Part shown: positions 6,428 through 13,914 of the stretch, piece by piece
Numbering within the stretch: the first letter of the stretch is position 1
How the letters are laid out: the number at the start of each line of letters is the position of its first letter
Source of the DNA: Ignavibacteriota bacterium
GTDB taxonomy: Bacteria; Bacteroidota; Ignavibacteria; Ignavibacteriales; Melioribacteraceae
Direction of reading: 5' to 3'
NCBI GenBank assembly: GCA_016708125.1
Contig: JADJGF010000002.1
Coordinates: forward strand, 1-14,635
DNA length: 14,635 nucleotides
Notes under the pieces: generated by a model
What the model was told of the DNA's origin: nothing
The model's input: the letters and a program-made list of their open reading frames with translations, nothing else
Databases searched by the model: none
Program-made: the position numbers and the translations under genes

Positions 6428-7612
6428 TTATCCAAGAACAAATGTTCCATTAGATAACATAAAAATCTTATTTTGATTTAATTTTAAACTAAACGTTTCA
6501 TTAATTTTATTATTAGTGTTTATTTTAATTTTATACCAAGGAATAATTTTATATCCTTTTATAAAATATTCTTTTAATGGAGATATATTAGTAATTTCAG
6601 AAGTATTGAAATTTACAATCAATTTATTTTCAATTCCTTCTTTAATCAATGATAATAATTTATCATTAAATTTAAAAGATAATGAATTTTCATTATTTGA
6701 AGTGAATTTAGAATAGATTCCGAACTTCCGCTTCATAATATAACTCAAATCTTCTAAAATTTTTCTATTTTTATTTAATAACACCAAATATTCATTGTTC
6801 TTTTTATCTTTAGATAAATATGATTTATAAAAGATAAAACTATAGAATATTCCTTTAATAAATTCGTCATCAGTAGATAATAACCATAATGGAATTTCTC
6901 CAAATTTAAACTTATCAGAGATTAATTCCTGAAGATTATTATTAACTACTAATAAAATATCGAAATTCTTAGGAGTCTTCTTTTTAAAACTAGTAGAATC
7001 AGATAATGACCTACTAATAATATTACTAATAAAATCTAATTCCGGTTCTTTTCTTTTAAATGATAAATAATCATATTCATCAGTTTTTTCAATTTTACTG
7101 AATCCGCCGCTAACAATCCAACTACCAACAATAAATCCTAGATCATAATTGAATTTTAAATTATATAGATTATCAATATTATCCAATCCACAATGATTTA
7201 TATTTTGAATAATGAATTTTTGTTCTATATTCTTTAATGGAGAAACTACTACCTTTTCCTTCTTTTTATCATATATAGCAATATTAGATAGAATGATCTT
7301 TTCATTATTATAATCGACTTCATACAAACAATTATTAGATTCCCCTTCTTTTTGAATTAAATAATTGATTTTAGATAATACAACTTCTCCATTTGCATTT
7401 AAACTATCAATATAAATTTCTTCATTAATCTTCCAATTTTTAATTTTAGAAGAATCGATAGTTACTTCATTTTCTAAAGTACAGTCAACCATATCTAATA
7501 ATGTTGAAATTTCTAATTTAATTGGAATATTATCTTTATATATTAAAATATTAGATTGTATTCCATTAAAATAATATTGTTTATTTGATTGTTGCAATTG
7601 TTGGTCAGTCAT
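6428..7612 (-). CDS. Free-standing intein-like protein with decayed splicing and LAGLIDADG motifs
   Basis: A 394-aa protein laid out like a full intein. Block A-like sequence starts at about N16 (NGIQSNILIY). A block B-like strand is IILSNIAIY (T-x-x-H replaced by S-N-I-A). A first LAGLIDADG-like helix is LGFIVGSWIVSGGF (158-171) and a second is IPLWLL...FIKGIFYSF (240-260). The end, FSLKLNQNKIFMLSNGTF, matches blocks F/G but finishes VLG rather than VHN. The Cys/Ser1, block B His, terminal His-Asn and acidic residues of both LAGLIDADG helices are all replaced, yet the frame is intact. It therefore probably neither splices nor cuts DNA by the usual chemistry; a retained DNA-binding or structural role is inference. 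TAATG overlap with the J-domain gene couples translation. It lies directly upstream of the polymerase piece that carries a mini-intein. Confidence 0.75.
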   Translation of the reverse strand: MTDQQLQQSNKQYYFNGIQSNILIYKDNIPIKLEISTLLDMVDCTLENEVTIDSSKIKNWKINEEIYIDSLNANGEVVLSKINYLIQKEGESNNCLYEVDYNNEKIILSNIAIYDKKKEKVVVSPLKNIEQKFIIQNINHCGLDNIDNLYNLKFNYDLGFIVGSWIVSGGFSKIEKTDEYDYLSFKRKEPELDFISNIISRSLSDSTSFKKKTPKNFDILLVVNNNLQELISDKFKFGEIPLWLLSTDDEFIKGIFYSFIFYKSYLSKDKKNNEYLVLLNKNRKILEDLSYIMKRKFGIYSKFTSNNENSLSFKFNDKLLSLIKEGIENKLIVNFNTSEITNISPLKEYFIKGYKIIPWYKIKINTNNKINETFSLKLNQNKIFMLSNGTFVLG

Positions 7613-8265
7613 TATTTTACGGTTCCAGTTTGTTTTGTTAATATGATTTTCAGATCTTCTAATTCAATTATTTTATCAAATAAGGTTTCTAAATATATTT
7701 TTCTAGACATCATACTTTCTGAATTTAGTTTAGAATTAAATAATTTCATTATATGAAAACTTTTGGTATTGGTAAATTGCCTATACTCATTTTCAATTTC
7801 TTTTAATTGAAATAAAAGTATATTTAATTTATCATCGAATGTATCATCATATAGGTCTTTATATATTTTAATTAATTCTTCAAAATCATATTTGTCATAT
7901 GCTTTTTTTGCTGAATGAAATATATTATGAAGATTTTCATCTTCTGTTTTATCTGGATGACACTTTTGAGAAATTTTTCTAAATATTTTTTTAAATTCTT
8001 GTTTTATTTCTTCATCTATTTCTTGGTTAGAATATGTATCTATTTTTATATTAACATTATTTTGAACTCTAAGTAAACCGATTTCCATTTCTAATGTATT
8101 TAACTTATTAAAATATTGAATATTTTCATTTTTTAAAATATTTAAACATCTTTCTATTTCTAATGAATCTTCTTTTATTTTTGTTTTTATTCTATTAATA
8201 TTCGATATTATAAATAATGTTTCTGTTTTTGAAATAGTAATTATTAATGCCTTTGAATTAGACAT
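7612..8265 (-). CDS. J-domain (DnaJ-like) protein
   Basis: A 217-aa protein with a central J-domain. Helix II IFRKISQKCHPDK carries the HPD motif (103-105) that stimulates Hsp70 ATPase, followed by helix III FHSAKKAYDKYDFEELIKIY. The N-terminal 75 and C-terminal 75 residues are predicted helical, possibly coiled coil, with no zinc-finger or substrate domain as in DnaJ. It would be a co-chaperone that recruits the host DnaK to a specific phage complex. The start overlaps the helicase stop by eight bases, and the stop overlaps the next start (TAATG), so it sits in a coupled replication-gene block, which suggests the replisome as client (inference). Confidence 0.8.
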   Translation of the reverse strand: MSNSKALIITISKTETLFIISNINRIKTKIKEDSLEIERCLNILKNENIQYFNKLNTLEMEIGLLRVQNNVNIKIDTYSNQEIDEEIKQEFKKIFRKISQKCHPDKTEDENLHNIFHSAKKAYDKYDFEELIKIYKDLYDDTFDDKLNILLFQLKEIENEYRQFTNTKSFHIMKLFNSKLNSESMMSRKIYLETLFDKIIELEDLKIILTKQTGTVK

Positions 8266-9592
8266 TTATAATTGTAAAATCGCAATTTCCGAATTCCCTT
8301 TGGATTATGGATTTTTTTCTCTCAATATTTCTAGAGAATATATTATCAAAATCGATATCTATAAGATCAAAAACTAATGGTTGTTTTTTATTTTCATATA
8401 ATCTTAAAATTCTACCAATTGTCTGAATTAAAGAAATTTGCCCTTTTAATGGACTTGCTAAAATTAAACAAGATAATTCAGCAAAATCAAATCCATGAGA
8501 TGCCATTTTATATGTAGCTACTATTAAATTATCTTTTTCTTTATCTATATCTTGTTTTTCAGACATTAAAGGGACAGCGGTAATATTTTTATTTTTTAAA
8601 TACTCAATTATATATTCTAATTGCCTAATAGTTTGAACAATAATAATTCCTTTTCTATTAGAATCTAAAACTTTTTTGCTTATAATAGAAATAACTTCTA
8701 AATATTTACTTGATTTATAAATGATAGAATTATAAAAAGCCATTTGTTTAATATAATCATTTGTTTGTGTTAATCTATTAAAATACATATTACTCAATCC
8801 AGATTTATAATGAACAAAATAAACATTTGGTTTTAAATCATAACTTTCACTTTCATATATTATATCTCCAATGATATTCTTCATAAATAATTGATGAAGA
8901 TCGTCACCAAATGGAGTAGCAGATAAACCTAAAATATTTTCAGTATTTAATAATAATGAACTAGTAGCGAATTTAGTAGCTGCGGATGTTTTATGTGTTT
9001 CATCAAAGATTACTAAACCAAATCCTTCATTTCTAATATTATCATAAAATTCAGTATCATCATTTTTTATCTTACTTAATAATGTCTGAACCATTGTTAT
9101 TGTTATATCTTTAGCATTAAACTTACTTCCTTTAATAATTCCTATATTTTCTTCAGATATATTGGTAAATTCTAGAAATGCAGATTTCCATTGTTCTGCT
9201 AATTTTGTATTATCTAATATTATTAATGTTTTCTTTTTTATAATTTCAGCGGCAATATAAGCAGAACATACCGTTTTTCCAAATCCAGGTCTTGCTTTAA
9301 TTATTCCATTTATAATACCGTTGGCGGCGAATTCCCTTTTTATTACTTCCATTAATCCATTTTGTTCTTTTCTTAATGAAGAAGTAAATGATAAATTTAT
9401 AGGTTTAGAAATGAATTTATCATCTTTTATTAATTTTAATGTTTCATGGGGATAATTATAAAAGAATCTTCTAGGCAAAAAGAAGAATTTATCATTTTCT
9501 TTTAATATAAAATTATTATCTAATTCATTAAAAGTAGAATAATAAGTATTAAAATAAGTATTATAATCTTTTTTATTGATTATTGACCACAT
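8258..9592 (-). CDS. SF2 DNA helicase, UvsW/XPB-like
   Basis: A 444-aa superfamily 2 helicase. Visible motifs are LRKEQ (motif Q-like, 73-77), Walker A ARPGFGKT (100-107), motif II DETH (197-200), motif III SAT (224-226) and motif VI QTIGRILR with arginine fingers (390-397). Size and motif spelling resemble T4 UvsW and related phage helicases, which unwind branched DNA and R-loops during recombination-dependent replication; the precise role is inferred. About 70 residues precede the first motif and could form a small substrate-recognition domain. GAGG lies nine bases before the ATG. The gene overlaps the UDG-like gene by 20 bases and the J-domain gene by eight, so it is in the middle of a coupled operon. 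Confidence 0.9.
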   Translation of the reverse strand: MWSIINKKDYNTYFNTYYSTFNELDNNFILKENDKFFFLPRRFFYNYPHETLKLIKDDKFISKPINLSFTSSLRKEQNGLMEVIKREFAANGIINGIIKARPGFGKTVCSAYIAAEIIKKKTLIILDNTKLAEQWKSAFLEFTNISEENIGIIKGSKFNAKDITITMVQTLLSKIKNDDTEFYDNIRNEGFGLVIFDETHKTSAATKFATSSLLLNTENILGLSATPFGDDLHQLFMKNIIGDIIYESESYDLKPNVYFVHYKSGLSNMYFNRLTQTNDYIKQMAFYNSIIYKSSKYLEVISIISKKVLDSNRKGIIIVQTIRQLEYIIEYLKNKNITAVPLMSEKQDIDKEKDNLIVATYKMASHGFDFAELSCLILASPLKGQISLIQTIGRILRLYENKKQPLVFDLIDIDFDNIFSRNIERKKSIIQREFGNCDFTIINV

Positions 9593-10913
9593 TTTTAATT
9601 ACCTCAGAATTTATCTTCTCATACATAATGAGAGATATCTTACGTTTTTCTACGTTAGATATTTTAATTTCATAATCCATATCTCCAGTTATATATTCAC
9701 AATCATCATATTTTCCAGTTTTAATATAAACAGGATATTGAATTTTGTCTACCGAATATTGTTTTTTACCATCTTTATCACAAAATATATATAATATTTT
9801 ATCATTAATTATTTTAATATCAAATAATGTTAAAGTAGAATCTTCTTTTGTAATATTGTTTTCATAATTGTTTATTTTAGTAATAGATTTCAATACATCT
9901 TTAATTATAATAGAGAAACCTGTTTTAAATGCTTCTTCATTTTCTTTTGGCGATGTTAATAAAAAATAATCTTCAACTTTTATATTACTAAGTTTTGTTT
10001 TATAACCAAACCAGTTCTTAACTCTTTGACCTATTAATATTTTATTATTACATTTTATATTATTAATCAACATTGAGGTTAAATCTCTACAATCCTCAGA
10101 GACTAATTTAAATAATTTATTATCATCTACCGATTTAATATCACATGGTAATACATTTACAATTAAATAATTTATTTTTAATTTTGTAAATTGTTCTTTG
10201 AAATCATTTCCAAAAAATATATTTCCTTGAGATATATCGCTAGATGAAGAAACATCATTTATAAATAGAATATTAACATCATCTAAATTGTTAGTATTCC
10301 CATCTATAAAGAGTTTCTCACTAGCATTAAATTTGCAATTTTTGCATTTCCTTTTAGTTTTAAGAAGAGCAAATGCGCTTTCATTAAATGTGTGCTTATA
10401 ACATTTAACTTCTACTTGTGGTTTTTCTACAACTTCATTTATGAAGTTTTTTTTTAAATTATTTGCTCTATCGGAATATGAATTCTTTAATTTCTGTAAA
10501 TCATTTGCAGAAATAATTGATGCTGCATACAAACGATATAATTCATTTAAGTCATTTTGACACAAATTTGAATGTGTTTCTGTTAAAATGTTTTTAAACA
10601 CTTTTCTATCAGAAACCTTAAACTTGGTATATGTCAATTCTGATTTTGATTTAATTCCATATAATTCCATTAACAATTTGAATGATTCAACCCAATCGAT
10701 ATTGGAATGTTGATAAAAATTGTTAAAATTTTTGTTTATATACCATAATAATTTTGGATAATTAACTAAAAGATTTATTATCCGAAATTTGAAGTTTGAA
10801 AATTCTTCATTCTTTTCTAATTTTTCAGGAATAGGACCTTTTTTTACAAATAGCAAATCTGTAAAATACTTCAGATTATTTAATTTAACATCCTTTTTTT
10901 GAAGCATGTTCAT
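9573..10913 (-). CDS. UDG-superfamily (family 4-like) Fe-S protein with altered active site
   Basis: A 446-aa protein in three parts: a helical N-terminal region (1-180), a domain resembling family 4 uracil-DNA glycosylases (about 186-345), and a beta-rich C-terminal region (355-430). The domain keeps the four cysteines that bind 4Fe-4S in family 4 enzymes: C190-x2-C193, C257 in YLIVNVLPC (like YICNVVKC) and C275 in SEDC. It also has a GxxFxG-like GNIFFGNDF. The catalytic pieces are changed: GEGPG is replaced by INDVS (218-222) and the HPS loop by SPKEN. It is therefore probably not an active glycosylase; a DNA-binding or polymerase-associated role, like poxvirus D4 but by inference only, is possible. 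AGGTG lies seven bases before an ATG at 10907, which may be the true start instead of 10913. It heads the helicase/J-domain unit. Confidence 0.6.
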   Translation of the reverse strand: MNMLQKKDVKLNNLKYFTDLLFVKKGPIPEKLEKNEEFSNFKFRIINLLVNYPKLLWYINKNFNNFYQHSNIDWVESFKLLMELYGIKSKSELTYTKFKVSDRKVFKNILTETHSNLCQNDLNELYRLYAASIISANDLQKLKNSYSDRANNLKKNFINEVVEKPQVEVKCYKHTFNESAFALLKTKRKCKNCKFNASEKLFIDGNTNNLDDVNILFINDVSSSSDISQGNIFFGNDFKEQFTKLKINYLIVNVLPCDIKSVDDNKLFKLVSEDCRDLTSMLINNIKCNNKILIGQRVKNWFGYKTKLSNIKVEDYFLLTSPKENEEAFKTGFSIIIKDVLKSITKINNYENNITKEDSTLTLFDIKIINDKILYIFCDKDGKKQYSVDKIQYPVYIKTGKYDDCEYITGDMDYEIKISNVEKRKISLIMYEKINSEVIKNVVNNQ

Positions 10914-10923
10914 TCACCTGTTC

Positions 10924-10965
10924 AAAAAAAATATGGAAGGATGAATTTTAATTCACCCCTCCATA
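10924..10965 (-). terminator. Intrinsic terminator after the HTH gene
   Basis: On the minus strand a 16-bp stem with two mismatches (TATGGAGGGGTGAATT / AATTCATCCTTCCATA) spanning 10932-10965 is followed at once by eight T (10924-10931). This is the clearest terminator in the window and separates the topoisomerase/HTH unit from the UDG-like/helicase unit. Confidence 0.88.
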
Positions 10966-10986
10966 AGTAGGTATTAATTTATTATT

Positions 10987-11382
10987 TTATAATGCCAATC
11001 CGCGAAGCATTTCTTCAACCAGTGAACGAGTATCATCTTTAGCAGGTCCACGACGCTTACGAACGACATTACCTTCTTCATCAACAGAAACACGCTTTGG
11101 AAGATACTCTTCCATGAATTTAACGTACTTAGCTTTTTCTTCTTCAGTAGCTAAAGTCTCAACTAAATTCTCAAGGTCTTTACGAGTCTTCTTAATTGTA
11201 TTTCTAACTTGATTATCATTAATTTCAAGCTTTTTAGCAACTTCAACTACGCCTTCTGAATGGTAATTCTGAAGAATATACTTCTTCTGTTCAGGAGTCA
11301 ACCGAGGAGCCATTTCGCGCTTCTTTTTTGGAGCGGCTTCTTCACCCTCAATTACTTCCTTCAACTGCTTCAGAACTTGCAT
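10987..11382 (-). CDS. Helix-turn-helix DNA-binding protein (main frame)
   Basis: The frame gives 131 aa from the ATG at 11382. LTPEQKKYILQNYH followed by VVEVAKKLEINDNQVRNTIK (about 28-64) reads as a helix-turn-helix, and KRRGPAK (109-115) is a basic patch. The protein is highly charged overall, fitting a transcription or nucleoid factor. Its base composition is clearly higher in G+C than its neighbours, as in highly expressed phage genes. The ATG at 11382 lacks a good ribosome site and follows a TAG. A much better start with AAGGA lies at 11470, in a frame offset by one base (see 11348..11470). The real product may be a longer protein made by a +1 shift, or the sequence may contain an indel. 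A strong terminator follows 20 bases downstream. Confidence 0.75.
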   Translation of the reverse strand: MQVLKQLKEVIEGEEAAPKKKREMAPRLTPEQKKYILQNYHSEGVVEVAKKLEINDNQVRNTIKKTRKDLENLVETLATEEEKAKYVKFMEEYLPKRVSVDEEGNVVRKRRGPAKDDTRSLVEEMLRGLAL

Positions 11383-11470
11383 CTACTTCAGTAGGTGCAG
11401 AACTATCAAAAGGATTTCCATCAGCAAATGGATTAGCATCTTTTGCAAACTCATTAAAATTATTAGCCAT
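11348..11470 (-). CDS. Acidic NPF-tail ORF overlapping the HTH frame (+1 offset)
   Basis: A 40-codon frame, MANNFNEFAKDANPFADGNP onward, acidic and rich in small residues, ending at TGA. AAGGA lies eight bases before the ATG, 21 bases after the topoisomerase stop, so this is the natural entry point for ribosomes. Its last 35 bases overlap the start of the helix-turn-helix frame. A one-base forward shift near the TGA would join the two into one protein of about 162 aa with a continuous acidic-to-basic linker. The NPF-containing start resembles that of the gene at the left edge. It could be a leader peptide, the true N-terminus of the HTH protein, or part of a gene broken by a sequence error. 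Confidence 0.6.
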   Translation of the reverse strand: MANNFNEFAKDANPFADGNPFDSSAPTEVDASSEAVEGSN

Positions 11471-11491
11471 GACATGATTCCTTGAATTGAA

Positions 11492-13285
11492 TTATTTTCG
11501 GATGATTGAGATTAAGTGTTCAAAACCAAGTGTATTGTTTAAACACAGTTTTTTCTTTATTTCAGTATCTGTAATACATGCCTCAATTAACAACTCATCA
11601 TTACTATTAGCAGGAGGCAATATTGTATATTCTATAGGATTATGAATAATATAATCCAATTCCGAAGGGTTCATCTCACCTAACCCTTTGAATCTTTTTA
11701 TAGTATAAGATTGTTTGGTATAATTGTCAATATCTTTCTTATCATATATTGGAATAAATATTTTTCCCTTAACAGCCCCATATAATGGAGGGAGTATTAC
11801 TGATAGCCTTCCCTGTCGAATCAGATCCTTTGCGAACTTCCAGATTCCTATGGACAGCAGGACATTGATGTGGAGTCCATCGGGGTCAGCATCGCATATC
11901 AATTTTACTGATTTGTATCTATAATCTTTTTTACTTAAACTATCACTAGTATTTATCCCTAGAGCTTCCAAAATATATTTGAACTTTCCAGAAACTATTT
12001 TTTCTTTTGTATTATTAAAAGTATTAATAATTTTACCATTAATAGGCAAAATTGCTTCAGATTTTACTTTTCGTATCTTTTTTAAAGTACCAGCTGCGGA
12101 ATCTCCTTCTAATATGTAAATAATATCTCCAGGATTATCTAAACAATCAATCAAAGGATTATCTGAAGATACTCTTTTTCCTTTTGTATTCTTAATCAGT
12201 TTAGATAAATTTTTATTTGATTTTTCTTCTTCAATTTCTTTAAATATCTTTTTAAAAAAATCTTCAGATCTTAATAATAGAGATATTCTAGATTTGATAT
12301 TATCAAACATTTTCGAAATATTCGTAGTCATCTTTGTTTTATCTTGACTAGAATATTTTGGATTTTTTAAACTAATAGTTATGAAATATTTAAATCCATA
12401 TAAAATATCAGATCTTGTAATATAATCAAAATTCAAGAATTCTTTTGAAACCAAATTATAATAAATTGTTGCGAAAGTAGTTAGAAATGTTCCTCCGCAA
12501 AATTTCAAATTTACTGCACCAAATGGATCTTTTACTTCTGATTCTTTATCATAAGTAAAATAAATAGCAATATCTTCTTTAGTTTCATTATCTAAATAAT
12601 AAGCACTAAATACTGGAACTGATTTATCTAATTTAAAAATAGCTTTAAAATAAGTATCTAAATCTATTTTTATCAATGGTTTCCCATTAATTGTTATTTT
12701 AACTCTTTTATATTTAGCATTCAAATATAGTAATTCTTTTGTAAAAACTTCTATATTAAAATCTATCGAATCAAAATATTGAGGATCAACTTCAAATTCA
12801 ACTCTTGTAGAAAACCAATTATTGGCTTCATATAATTTTTTATCTTTAAATATAGCATCTTCAAATAAATAATGATGGATCTGTTTGTCTTTTTTAATTG
12901 CCATACTCATTTTTGTTGATAACGCATTAATAGCTGTTAAACCAACGCCATGAGTACCTATTGAAAATTCATAAGCTCTGTCATCAAATTTACTTCCAGA
13001 AAATAGATAACAAGTAGCTGCAATTACTGAATCAGAAACTTCACCATTTGGTAATGTAACTTCATGAATAGGAAATCCTCTTCCATTATCACAAACAATA
13101 GCAGTACCTTTTTTAAAATCTAATGATATAGTATCAGCATATCCATTTATCACTTCATCAATTGCATTATCTAATACTTCTCTTAATAAGTGATTTGGAT
13201 TTTCAGTACTACCAATATACATTCCTGGTCTTTTTCTTATATGTTCTAATCCATCCAATACTTTAATTTCATTAGCCTTAGACAT
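11492..13285 (-). CDS. Type II DNA topoisomerase large subunit (GyrB / T4 gp39-like)
   Basis: A 597-aa ATPase and TOPRIM subunit. GHKL motifs are REVLDNAIDE (catalytic E36, N40), DNGRG (66-70) and SIGTHGVGLTAIN (108-120); the QTK-loop equivalent is QDK (314-316). TOPRIM motifs are EGDSAAG (393-399) and DADPDG (465-470, the metal-binding D-x-D), and RFKGLGEMNP (531-540) is the conserved block near the end. The chain combines what T4 splits between gp39 and gp60. The cleavage subunit (GyrA/gp52-like) is not in the window. It would relieve torsional stress at phage forks. AAAGG lies seven bases before the ATG, which overlaps the preceding 61-aa gene by eight bases. Codons around D-x-D (11763-11905) are markedly GC-richer than the rest of the gene. 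Confidence 0.97.
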   Translation of the reverse strand: MSKANEIKVLDGLEHIRKRPGMYIGSTENPNHLLREVLDNAIDEVINGYADTISLDFKKGTAIVCDNGRGFPIHEVTLPNGEVSDSVIAATCYLFSGSKFDDRAYEFSIGTHGVGLTAINALSTKMSMAIKKDKQIHHYLFEDAIFKDKKLYEANNWFSTRVEFEVDPQYFDSIDFNIEVFTKELLYLNAKYKRVKITINGKPLIKIDLDTYFKAIFKLDKSVPVFSAYYLDNETKEDIAIYFTYDKESEVKDPFGAVNLKFCGGTFLTTFATIYYNLVSKEFLNFDYITRSDILYGFKYFITISLKNPKYSSQDKTKMTTNISKMFDNIKSRISLLLRSEDFFKKIFKEIEEEKSNKNLSKLIKNTKGKRVSSDNPLIDCLDNPGDIIYILEGDSAAGTLKKIRKVKSEAILPINGKIINTFNNTKEKIVSGKFKYILEALGINTSDSLSKKDYRYKSVKLICDADPDGLHINVLLSIGIWKFAKDLIRQGRLSVILPPLYGAVKGKIFIPIYDKKDIDNYTKQSYTIKRFKGLGEMNPSELDYIIHNPIEYTILPPANSNDELLIEACITDTEIKKKLCLNNTLGFEHLISIIRK

Positions 13286-13463
13286 ATTTTACCTTTACTA
13301 TTTCACAATTTGGATATTTATTTTTTATAATCTCAGATGCCATTTCGTGATTAGTTTTAATATTATGATCAGGAACTCTCAATGTTACAGTTTCAGTAAT
13401 TCCGAATTTCCAAAATGCACCATCAAAATAATTAAATTTAATGATATATTCTTCTGTAGTCAT
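13278..13463 (-). CDS. Small hypothetical protein, 61 aa
   Basis: A 61-residue protein, MTTEEYIIKFNYFDGAFWKF onward, predicted as mostly beta strands with a helix near the end (HEMASEIIKNKYP). It is the first gene of the topoisomerase unit: a promoter element with a consensus TATAAT lies just upstream and its stop overlaps the topoisomerase start by eight bases, so it is likely translated and couples to that gene. I do not recognise the family; the ribosome site is weak (TTTGGAAAAATTTCA before the ATG). Confidence 0.6.
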   Translation of the reverse strand: MTTEEYIIKFNYFDGAFWKFGITETVTLRVPDHNIKTNHEMASEIIKNKYPNCEIVKVKYV

Positions 13464-13483
13464 TGAAATTTTTCCAAAAATAA

Positions 13484-13505
13484 ATTATACAACAATATAT
13501 GTATA
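13484..13505 (-). promoter_or_regulatory. Putative phage promoter (TATACATAT element) for the topoisomerase unit
   Basis: TATACATAT (13497-13505, minus strand) followed after seven bases by a perfect TATAAT (13484-13489). TTCTTG lies 16 bases upstream of that box as a weak -35. The element ends 33 bases before the 61-aa gene's start. This is the best-formed promoter of the set. Confidence 0.7.
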
Positions 13506-13529
13506 CAAGAAATTTTAAAACTTAATGTG

Positions 13530-13883
13530 TTAAAGTATTTTGGCTTTATTCCCTATTTTTTTAATTAATTCTCTAACTAATTTTTCATCTTCTTTTTTAA
13601 TTTTAATTATTAAACACATCTCATTTCTTTCTTTTTTCCATTTTTTAAAAACAACATCTAAATCAGTTCTATCATTATCTGTAGAATATGAACTAGGATG
13701 ATATTCACCACCTTCAATTTTTATTACATCAGTATCTTTAATAATTGAAATATCAAAATCGTCATCTACTTCTGAACCATTAATATATAAATTAAAATTG
13801 TCTATCCATTGTTCTGTTTCTTCATTGAATAAGTTTTTATCATTTAAAAACTCTTTCCATTCCAATCCAGTAGTATTAATCAT
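13530..13883 (-). CDS. Hypothetical protein, 117 aa
   Basis: The start is placed at the ATG at 13883 because TTGGAG lies nine bases upstream; the frame stays open to 13940 but those codons fall in a structured leader. The N-terminal half is acidic (MINTTGLEWKEFLNDKNLFN; later EVDDDFDISIIKDTDVIKI) and the C-terminal third is lysine-rich helix (KIKKEDEKLVRELIKKIGNK). The pattern FNLYING...IKDTDVIKIEGGEY is loosely like the end of a beta-grasp (ThiS/MoaD-like) fold, which I hold only as a weak possibility. It has its own promoter element and leader, and no terminator is obvious before the next promoter. Confidence 0.65.
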   Translation of the reverse strand: MINTTGLEWKEFLNDKNLFNEETEQWIDNFNLYINGSEVDDDFDISIIKDTDVIKIEGGEYHPSSYSTDNDRTDLDVVFKKWKKERNEMCLIIKIKKEDEKLVRELIKKIGNKAKIL

Positions 13884-13914
13884 TTTGAAATTCTCCAAAA
13901 AATTTAAAATAAAA

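Noticed and set aside
6516..6716. Plus-strand open frame of 66 codons inside the intein-like gene
   Set aside because: Lies wholly antisense to a well-supported gene, has no ribosome site and shows low-complexity AT-driven composition.
6280..7612. Trans-splicing between the intein-like ORF and the polymerase pieces
   Set aside because: The intein-like protein lacks the nucleophile, block B His and terminal Asn, has no extein at its end, and the polymerase mini-intein is complete in cis. The N-terminal polymerase piece carries no intein sequence.
9576..9794. Plus-strand open frame of 72 codons, hydrophobic
   Set aside because: Antisense shadow of the UDG-like gene; the apparent membrane character is due to AT-rich codons (Ile, Phe, Tyr).
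11724..11924. Plus-strand open frame of 66 codons opposite the topoisomerase
   Set aside because: It coincides with the GC-richer codon island, which removes chance stops on the other strand; no ribosome site or family features.
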